DNA of 10,325 nt, taken from Eubacteriales bacterium (GTDB taxonomy: Bacteria; Bacillota; Clostridia; Oscillospirales; CAG-272). This document shows, piece by piece, positions 4,941 through 10,325 of the stretch (the first letter of the stretch is position 1; every line of letters starts with the position of its first letter). A program made the translations under genes and the position numbers. Location of the stretch: NCBI GenBank assembly GCA_028709565.1, contig JAQVWU010000070.1, forward strand, positions 1 to 10,325. The letters run 5' to 3'. The notes beneath the pieces are model-generated. The model did no database searches, was not told where the DNA came from, and saw only the letters and a program-made list of their open reading frames with translations.

Positions 4941-5927
4941 ATGAAGATTGCGTTTATTTTCGCCGAAAAGGCAATAGGTGATTTGTTTTCCCAAAAGGTG
5001 CTGGACAAGCTCGCGTCAATCGCGGACCTGTCGCTGAACCGGGGGGACGCCGGTATTGAAAATTTAAAGAAAACCATCGCGGGCGCCGATATTGCCGTCA
5101 CCTCGTGGGGCACACCCCCGCTGACCGCCGAAATACTCGACTGCGCCCCCGGACTCAGGCTTGTGATTCACGCCGCGGGCAGCGTTAAACCCATTGTCAC
5201 CGACGCGCTGTGGGAGCGGGGTATTAAGGTCGTGAGCTCCGCCAAGCCCCTCGGCGAAGGGGTGGCGGAAACAACCCTGGGCTTTACGATATCGGCATGC
5301 AAAAACTACTATAACCTGAACGCGGAGATACACGCGGGGGGTTATCGGAAGGGTTATGAGGATATTCGCGAACTGTACGGGCTTACCGTCGGAGTGGTCG
5401 GCGCCGGCTGGGCGGGCAGGCATTATATAAAGCTGCTGCAGATGTTCGACGTCGAAATTCTGGTCTCCGACCCGTACCTGAGTTCGGATCATATAGCGGA
5501 TCTGGGCGGGCGGAAAACGGAGCTTGAGGAGCTGCTCGTTAACAGTGATGTTGTTTCTCTGCACGCTCCCTCAATACCCGAAACCCGTCATATGATAAAC
5601 GCCGGCACACTGTCCATGATGAAACGGGACGCGATACTTATCAATACCGCGCGCGGCTCGCTGGTAGACGAGGCGGCGCTGTTCGCCCACATGGAAAAGG
5701 GCAATCTGAAATACGCCTGCCTTGATGTATACGACCCCGAACCTATTTTGCCGGACAATCCGCTCCGCTCGCTGCCCAATGTCATCATGACCCCCCACAT
5801 CGCGGGGCTGGCCGTCAACGGCAAGGGCAAGCTGGGCGCGCACACGCTGCATATAGCCCAACTGTATATTTCGGGACAGCCGCTGGAATGCGAGGTCACC
5901 GAAGAGATGCTGGCGACCATGGCGTGA
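4941..5927 (+). CDS. D-isomer-specific 2-hydroxyacid dehydrogenase
   Basis: The 328-residue protein is an NAD(P)-dependent D-2-hydroxyacid dehydrogenase of the phosphoglycerate-dehydrogenase type, interconverting a 2-hydroxyacid and a 2-oxoacid in the cytoplasm. The nucleotide-binding loop is G154-A-G-W-A-G159, followed by an acidic residue in VSDPY. The catalytic trio is all visible: R238 in NTARGSLVDE, E267 in DVYDPEP and H286 in MTPHIAG. The length fits the short form without an ACT domain, which argues against a serine-feedback SerA. The ATG at 4941 follows GAGAAAGGA at about 9 bases. A 45-base A-rich gap without a terminator links it to the URO-D-like gene, so it is probably the last gene of the operon. 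Its stop is two bases from the stop of the convergent lipoprotein gene. The substrate cannot be read from the sequence. Confidence 0.93.
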   Translation: MKIAFIFAEKAIGDLFSQKVLDKLASIADLSLNRGDAGIENLKKTIAGADIAVTSWGTPPLTAEILDCAPGLRLVIHAAGSVKPIVTDALWERGIKVVSSAKPLGEGVAETTLGFTISACKNYYNLNAEIHAGGYRKGYEDIRELYGLTVGVVGAGWAGRHYIKLLQMFDVEILVSDPYLSSDHIADLGGRKTELEELLVNSDVVSLHAPSIPETRHMINAGTLSMMKRDAILINTARGSLVDEAALFAHMEKGNLKYACLDVYDPEPILPDNPLRSLPNVIMTPHIAGLAVNGKGKLGAHTLHIAQLYISGQPLECEVTEEMLATMA

Positions 5928-5929
5928 GT

Positions 5930-7399
5930 TTAATTGCCCATGGTGTCGATGACGGTGCGGTACTGGGCTATGGCTTTGTCCTTGATTTTGGCGTAAGCCG
6001 AGGCGAAGTCGGTGTTTTTGGCCGCCAGGACAGATGAGACCAGATAGGACATACCCACCCCGCCGTCAAAGATAAGGCCGAAGTCGACATGCGTGCTGTT
6101 GCGCAGCAGGTCGAACATCAGCGACGACAGTTCGTCCCGCGAATATTTTACCTTCATGGAGATTTCGAAGAATGCGGGGATAACGTTGATGTAACCCTCC
6201 CAGGAAAGCGCGTCAAATACCGCGGAAGCCCGTTCGCGGTCGGATACCGTAGACGGGATGCCGTATATCATCGAGCTGGTCTGGCTTATGGTGGTGTAAT
6301 AATCAGCCTGACCTTCATCGTATTTCGGCATGGGCAGCACCTTGTAGGTGTCGGTCATATCGCGCATATAGTTTGGGGCGTGCATTATGATGCAGGTGAA
6401 GAACATAATGCGGTTTGACGCGAACATGCTGGTCTGCTCGACGCCGTCGGTTCCGAGATAGCTTCTGTCCTCTCCGTAATAGAGATTATAAAGCTTTTCT
6501 ACAATGCCGAACTGGCGTTCGCTGTTGAGTATGAGTTCCGGTTCACCGCTGTCCCCGATTGCGGTGGTAAACTGTCCCATGCCGTATTGGAAGACGACAC
6601 CGGTATCGCTGATGGGGTTGTTAACGGTGAAATAAAAGCCGTTGCCATACTGGTCGTTATTGTCCAGTATGCCGTCGCCGTTGAGGTCGGCGGTGACCCC
6701 TTTTGAGTAATCGATCAGTTTATCAATGGTCCATCCGCCGTCAAAAGCCGTCTCCTGCAGGCCGTTTATATTGAATTTTGCGGCGAGGTCGTAATTGTAA
6801 AACATACCGTAGGTGCAGGAGATGGTAATGCAGGTGTAATCGCTGAGGAAGAGGGTCTGCCTGCCCCGGATGCCCAGGGCTTCGTTGGTTTTTGCGTACC
6901 AGGGCATGGAGAGGTCGGTGTAGGGCAGATCGGAGACGTCGGTGAACAGCGGTTCGACCGCCAGCGAAGCGAATCTTTGCAGAAAACCCGCGGCAAGGTC
7001 GTAATCGCTGTCGCCGTTGAGGATGCTCGTTCTCAGAGAACCGTAATAGGTCCCCGCGGCGATGGGGATATGTATCAGTTCGATATTGAAATAATCCTCG
7101 ACATTGCGGTTGCGTATATATGCCGCGTCCATGATAATATCTCCGGTCTCCTCGGTTGTCATAATCTGCCCCGGCAGATAGCGGGTGCCGGTATCGGGGG
7201 AGACGACGGTAAACTCAGCCCCATCATAATCAATATCGGGCAGGCGGTCATAAGCCGACACCGCGTTCGTTTCCCCTGTGGGTGCGGTATTATTATCCGG
7301 ATCAACCGGCACGGCGCCCCCCGTATCCTGCTGTGAACACGATACGGCAGCGACGCATAACAGCAGGACGGTAATCTTTGTCAATATGCCTGATTTCAT
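5930..7399 (-). CDS. Extracellular solute-binding-type lipoprotein (full length)
   Basis: The 489-residue precursor has a lipoprotein signal peptide: basic start MKSGILTK, hydrophobic core, lipobox AVSC with C21 as the lipidated residue, then a Gly/Thr/Asp-rich linker to about residue 50. The mature part looks like a family 1 solute-binding protein of sugar ABC transporters, with aromatic-rich lobes and the loop DLNGDGILDNND (238-249), which has the spacing of an EF-hand calcium site. The conserved MPKYDE is at 357-362, followed by SMKVKYSRDE. GAAGG lies about 8 bases upstream of the ATG at 7399. No permease or ATPase gene adjoins it, so it either feeds a distant transporter or only binds ligand at the cell surface. 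It is related to the lipoproteins at 7459-8913 and 8937-9569. Confidence 0.85.
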   Translation of the reverse strand: MKSGILTKITVLLLCVAAVSCSQQDTGGAVPVDPDNNTAPTGETNAVSAYDRLPDIDYDGAEFTVVSPDTGTRYLPGQIMTTEETGDIIMDAAYIRNRNVEDYFNIELIHIPIAAGTYYGSLRTSILNGDSDYDLAAGFLQRFASLAVEPLFTDVSDLPYTDLSMPWYAKTNEALGIRGRQTLFLSDYTCITISCTYGMFYNYDLAAKFNINGLQETAFDGGWTIDKLIDYSKGVTADLNGDGILDNNDQYGNGFYFTVNNPISDTGVVFQYGMGQFTTAIGDSGEPELILNSERQFGIVEKLYNLYYGEDRSYLGTDGVEQTSMFASNRIMFFTCIIMHAPNYMRDMTDTYKVLPMPKYDEGQADYYTTISQTSSMIYGIPSTVSDRERASAVFDALSWEGYINVIPAFFEISMKVKYSRDELSSLMFDLLRNSTHVDFGLIFDGGVGMSYLVSSVLAAKNTDFASAYAKIKDKAIAQYRTVIDTMGN

Positions 7400-7407
7400 G
7401 ATATAAC
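7378..7407 (+). promoter_or_regulatory. Possible promoter of the plus-strand lipoprotein gene
   Basis: TTGTCA (7378-7383) and TATAAC (7402-7407) differ from consensus by one base each and are 18 bases apart, about 50 bases ahead of the start. The -35 box and most of the spacer lie inside the first codons of the divergent lipoprotein gene. For the minus-strand gene no convincing promoter was seen in the 59-base divergent gap. Confidence 0.45.
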
Positions 7408-7458
7408 CTTCTTTCCGTGTTTGATTAAAAAATGTTTACTGTTGAGAAAGGTTGCAAT

Positions 7459-8913
7459 ATGAAACGAATATCTGTGTTTTTTCTGGTTTTGTGCCTGTTC
7501 GTATCTGTCGCGTCCTGCGCTCAAAATACGCGTGAAGCGGACAGCAATCTGACCGGCAGCGTTGAAACAACGGCTGCCAACGCCGAAACCGACAGTCTCG
7601 AAGCGCGCAGGGGTGTCAGTGACAACCTCGGCGAAAAGGATCTTGAAGGCGGAATGTTCCGCATGATATATCAAACGCGTTACCGTCAGTTTCAATATGC
7701 TGAAGAACTCAACGGCGATATCCTGAATGACACGGTTTTCAACCGCAATTCGGAAGTAGAATCGCGTTTAAACGTAGTAATCGTTCATAAAGAGGGGGCT
7801 GAAAACGATCTCGCCTCACATATGGTCAACTCCGTGCTTGCAGGGAGCGACGAGTATGATCTGTATCTGGGTCACGCGCTGTATACCGGGTCGTATATCG
7901 GCAAAGGGGTTTTTGCCGATTGGTACAATACAGATATTGATTTTTTGAAACCCTGGTTCCCCCCATATGCCGTAAAAAATCTCACACTCAATAACCGCAT
8001 GTATCTGACGGTAAGCGACATTTGTCTGTCGGTTGCGTCCAATACATATTGTATGTTTTTTAATAAAATGATTGCCGATTCATACAATCTGCCGAATATA
8101 TATGAGATTGTGCGGGAGGGCGGATGGACTCTGGATAAAATGAATACGCTCATTACGGGGTTATATTCAGATATTAACGGAGACGGGACGGCGGACGAAG
8201 AAGATTTTTACGGTTTCGTTTCGGAAAAGACTAATTCCCTTCCGGCTTATCTGTTTTCCTGCGATATCCGGACGGTAGATATAGACGATGAGGGCAGCAC
8301 AGAGATACTTTATGGCAATGAAAAGTCGGTAAACATGATAGAAAAACTGCGGATTTTGCTTTTTGACAACGACGGTTCATATCCTGAAAATGTAACCTCG
8401 TCGACCCTGGAGCTGATGTTCTCGTCCGGAAGAGCGGTTTTTATCGGCAACGTTCTTGGTGTTTCGGCAGCGTCTTTCCGCGAAATCTGCGATTTTGACT
8501 ACGGAATCATCCCGTATCCGAAATACGACGAGGCGCAGGAAAATTATTATACCATACCGGGCGGCAGCTTTTCGGTTCTCGCGCTGCCTATGACCGCCAT
8601 GAATTACAGTCTGATCGAAACCTGCGTTACCGCGCTCAGCGCCGAGTCATGGAAGAATGTATTGTCTGCCTATTATGACGTGGTTCTTAAATACAAGGGC
8701 GCCCGGGATGAGGAATCGATTGAAATGCTTGATAGAATACTTGACGGACGCAATATCAGCTTTGAATTTGTATATGATGCCTGGACCGGCTTTATATATA
8801 AAACGGGTACCATTGTAGGCGGCAGTCAGGGTCTGGCATCTTTTGTCGCGAAAAACAGCAATGCTGTTTTGAAGCATTTCGATCTGGTCCGCGATGTATT
8901 CTTTGATTCATAA
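7459..8913 (+). CDS. Extracellular solute-binding-type lipoprotein (full length, paralogue)
   Basis: The 484-residue precursor starts MKRISVFFLVLCLFVSVASC, with lipobox VASC and lipidation at C20, then a Thr/Glu/Asn-rich linker. Like its neighbour it has the calcium-type loop DINGDGTADEED at 238-249, the same residue numbers, GGWTLDKM at 221-228 matching GGWTIDKL, and DYGIIPYPKYDE at 347-358. The C-terminal third (KYKGARDEESIEML) is more divergent than in the other two copies. An in-frame ATG at 7432 would add nine residues ahead of the signal peptide; the ATG at 7459, 7 bases after AAAGG, gives a normal signal peptide and is preferred. The coding sequence looks more AT-rich than the operon at 2026-5927, which may mean a different origin. 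It is divergent from the lipoprotein at 5930-7399 and convergent with the short one. Ligand unknown, likely a sugar or oligosaccharide. Confidence 0.85.
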   Translation: MKRISVFFLVLCLFVSVASCAQNTREADSNLTGSVETTAANAETDSLEARRGVSDNLGEKDLEGGMFRMIYQTRYRQFQYAEELNGDILNDTVFNRNSEVESRLNVVIVHKEGAENDLASHMVNSVLAGSDEYDLYLGHALYTGSYIGKGVFADWYNTDIDFLKPWFPPYAVKNLTLNNRMYLTVSDICLSVASNTYCMFFNKMIADSYNLPNIYEIVREGGWTLDKMNTLITGLYSDINGDGTADEEDFYGFVSEKTNSLPAYLFSCDIRTVDIDDEGSTEILYGNEKSVNMIEKLRILLFDNDGSYPENVTSSTLELMFSSGRAVFIGNVLGVSAASFREICDFDYGIIPYPKYDEAQENYYTIPGGSFSVLALPMTAMNYSLIETCVTALSAESWKNVLSAYYDVVLKYKGARDEESIEMLDRILDGRNISFEFVYDAWTGFIYKTGTIVGGSQGLASFVAKNSNAVLKHFDLVRDVFFDS

Positions 8914-8936
8914 AACGTATAAAATCCGGAAATCTA

Positions 8937-9569
8937 TTATCGCGCGCGGATGCTTTCGGTAACTTCTTCGATTTTTTTCTGTATAATCGGTTCGTTTTTG
9001 GCGTACCATGATGCGAAATCCTTGCTCTTTGCGCCCATGAGATTGCGCATGACGAACCACGGATTACCTATGCTTTCGTTATAGATGCTCGCGAAATTCA
9101 AATAGGCGCCGCTGCGGATAATATCCAGCATCTGTGAGGAGATATCGTCCCGGGAGTATTTGACCTTCATCGCCACCTCGAAGTAGACGGGGGTTACCCT
9201 TCGGTAACTCTCCGCTGCCAGCGCCTCAAGGGTCGCCGCGACGGTTTCGGTTTTGTCGGGGGCGAGGGTTATGGGCACGCCGATGAGTGCCACCGCGTCC
9301 TGTATGCGCGTGAGGTATTCCTCCTGAATCTCATCATATTTCGGATAAGGGATAATGCCGTAGTCTGAATTCATGGTCTTGAAGCTGCTTGCGGCAACCG
9401 AGAACGGGGAAGGGATAAACAGCGCCCGGTCGGATACAAACATGTTGATTTGATTTTCGCTGTTGGTGCCCCCTTCAGCCGTCGGGACAGATACGGGTTT
9501 TTCCTGACAGGACGCCAAAAAAGATACGGAGACACATAACAGGAGCAATGACGCGACGAGTCTTGCCAT
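8937..9569 (-). CDS. Short solute-binding-like lipoprotein lacking the N-terminal lobe (internal in-frame deletion)
   Basis: The 210-residue product has an intact lipoprotein signal (MARLVASLLLLCVSVSFLASC, lipobox LASC, C21) and a 20-residue linker, then goes straight into sequence equal to the last third of its paralogues: MFVSDRALFI (43-52) aligns with MFASNRIMFF (residue 325 on) of the 489-residue copy, DYGIIPYPKYDE (69-80) is shared with the plus-strand copy, and MKVKYSRDDISSQMLD matches MKVKYSRDELSSLMFD. About 280 residues, including the calcium loop and most of both lobes, are missing, yet the frame is open. The ATG at 9569 is chosen because GGGAGG lies 9 bases upstream and the signal peptide starts there; the frame extends to 9653 without support. 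A near-consensus promoter suggests it is expressed. It may be a decaying gene or a functional short surface lipoprotein. Confidence 0.8.
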   Translation of the reverse strand: MARLVASLLLLCVSVSFLASCQEKPVSVPTAEGGTNSENQINMFVSDRALFIPSPFSVAASSFKTMNSDYGIIPYPKYDEIQEEYLTRIQDAVALIGVPITLAPDKTETVAATLEALAAESYRRVTPVYFEVAMKVKYSRDDISSQMLDIIRSGAYLNFASIYNESIGNPWFVMRNLMGAKSKDFASWYAKNEPIIQKKIEEVTESIRAR

Positions 9570-9600
9570 AATATGATACCTCCCGATTTTATTTAAAAAC

Positions 9601-9629
9601 ATTATACCAATAGAGGTGTGACAATGCAA
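9601..9629 (-). promoter_or_regulatory. Promoter of the short lipoprotein gene, overlapping the oxidoreductase start
   Basis: Minus-strand TTGCAT (9624-9629) and TATAAT (9601-9606) have a 17-base spacer and lie about 32 bases before the ATG at 9569. The -35 hexamer is the exact complement of the first two codons, ATG CAA, of the divergent oxidoreductase gene. Confidence 0.8.
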
Positions 9630-10325
9630 CCGTTTTTCATAAAAAACATACAATCAATCAAAAAATATGTTATCGCCGGCACGGGCCACAGGGGGATCAG
9701 TTCATATGCCCTGCCCCTGGTTAACGAACTGGGCGACTGCGCCGCTCTCTGCGGGGTATACGATGTAAACCCCAAGCGCGCCGCCCTTGTCGCCGGTATG
9801 ACAAAATCCGATATACCCGCCTATGACGATTTTGACCGAATGCTTGAGGAGATAAAACCGGATGCGGTTATCGTTACGACAAAGGCCAGCGCCCATGATG
9901 AATATATAGTAAAGGCGCTGGACGCAGGCTGCGACGTAATCACCGAGAAACCCATAACGACCGACGCGGAAAAACTCAAAGCCATCTACGAGGCCGAAAA
10001 ACGCAGCGGACGGCATGTAACGGTTACGTTTAACTGCCGCTTCAGCCCCTTTTTCGTGAGGATCAAGGAACTGCTCGCGGAAAATATTATCGGTCCGGTG
10101 TTCAGCGTTCACTATGAATGGATGCTGGATACCAGCCACGGCGCCGATTATTTCCGCCGGTGGCACCGGGAGCGCAAAAACTCCGGCTCTTTGCTTATTC
10201 ATAAGGCCAGCCATCACTTTGACCTGCTCAACTGGTTTCTCGGCGACGAACCGGTGACAGTCAGCGCCTTCGGTTCCCGGCTATTCTACGGACCGACCCG
10301 GGAGGAACGGTCGGAACGCTGCCTG
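9624..10325 (+). CDS. Gfo/Idh/MocA-family oxidoreductase (partial, C-terminus off the right edge)
   Basis: The frame from the ATG at 9624 is open for 234 codons to the window end. It encodes an NAD(P)-dependent oxidoreductase of the glucose-fructose oxidoreductase/inositol dehydrogenase type. The Rossmann loop is GTGHRG (19-24) after a strand YVIAG, an acidic residue follows in VYDVN (D47), and the family motif EKP is at 108-110. LLIHKASHHFDLLNWF (190-205) corresponds to the active-site helix, with H198 the probable catalytic histidine. These enzymes oxidise or epimerise sugars, sugar acids or inositols, which suits the nearby sugar-type lipoproteins. AGAGGTG (9612-9618) lies 5 bases before the ATG. 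No clear promoter for this strand was found in the short gap, so it may start inside the short lipoprotein gene. A long open frame on the opposite strand is only a shadow. Confidence 0.93.
   Translation, partial: MQPFFIKNIQSIKKYVIAGTGHRGISSYALPLVNELGDCAALCGVYDVNPKRAALVAGMTKSDIPAYDDFDRMLEEIKPDAVIVTTKASAHDEYIVKALDAGCDVITEKPITTDAEKLKAIYEAEKRSGRHVTVTFNCRFSPFFVRIKELLAENIIGPVFSVHYEWMLDTSHGADYFRRWHRERKNSGSLLIHKASHHFDLLNWFLGDEPVTVSAFGSRLFYGPTREERSERCL

Noticed and set aside
8914..8936. Terminator between the convergent lipoprotein genes, and likewise at 5928-5929
   Set aside because: No stable hairpin with a T tract was found; the 2-base and 23-base gaps are too short, so termination must occur within the opposing genes or be Rho-dependent.
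9570..9653. 28-codon N-terminal extension of the short lipoprotein
   Set aside because: It would bury the signal peptide, runs through the gene's own promoter, and has no ribosome binding site; GGGAGG fits the ATG at 9569.
9702..10217. 171-codon open frame on the minus strand
   Set aside because: It lies antisense within the Gfo/Idh/MocA gene, whose frame carries all family motifs; the antisense product resembles no known protein and is an artefact of codon bias.
1..10325. CRISPR arrays, tRNA or rRNA genes, insertion sequences, riboswitches
   Set aside because: No regular spaced repeats, no tRNA-like cloverleaf, no transposase frame or terminal repeats, and no leader long enough for a known riboswitch were seen by eye.

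Overview
The window looks like a chromosomal segment of an anaerobic Firmicute, most likely a Clostridia-type gut or sediment bacterium. The grounds are near-consensus TTGACA/TATAAT promoters with 17-base spacers, strong AGGAGG-type ribosome binding sites, Gram-positive-style lipoprotein signal peptides, and the protein families present (a DUF134 regulator, an NBP35/Mrp ATPase, a DUF5320-like protein, a methyltransferase-type URO-D-like protein, and sugar-type solute-binding lipoproteins). No taxonomic marker is present, so this is inference.

Region 1 (1-1904, all minus strand) is a small metal/Fe-S style module. Read in transcription order it holds a short Gly/Arg-rich DUF5320-like protein with its own terminator, a one-domain HicB-like protein, a DUF134 helix-turn-helix/zinc protein, and an Mrp/NBP35 Fe-S carrier ATPase that runs off the left edge. 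The promoters of the DUF5320-like and DUF134 genes share the element TTGAC-N-TATGC-N-CATAA, and both place an ATGNNCAT dyad one base downstream of the -35 box. A weaker version lies at the HicB-like promoter. One regulator, possibly the DUF134 protein itself, may control the module.

Region 2 (1950-5927, plus strand) is a compact four-gene operon behind a promoter whose -10 box is part of a perfect palindrome. It encodes a zinc-ribbon protein of unknown function, an alpha/beta hydrolase of the acetyl-xylan-esterase-like type, a URO-D/MtaA-fold protein that is not a haem enzyme by its residues, and a D-2-hydroxyacid dehydrogenase. The order suggests de-esterification or de-alkylation of a small, perhaps plant-derived, compound followed by oxidoreduction. 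No substrate can be read from the sequence.

Region 3 (5930-9569) holds three related solute-binding-type lipoproteins in alternating orientation (minus, plus, minus) with no transporter permease nearby. Two are full length with an EF-hand-like calcium loop. The third is a naturally short form that keeps the lipoprotein signal and the C-terminal third but lacks about 280 internal residues, apparently by an in-frame deletion, and still has an excellent promoter and ribosome binding site.

Region 4 (9624 to the right edge) is the start of a Gfo/Idh/MocA sugar-type oxidoreductase, divergent from the short lipoprotein. Its ATG-CAA start is exactly the -35 hexamer of the promoter on the other strand. 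Regions 2 to 4 together look like an accessory carbohydrate or glycoside uptake and catabolism island.
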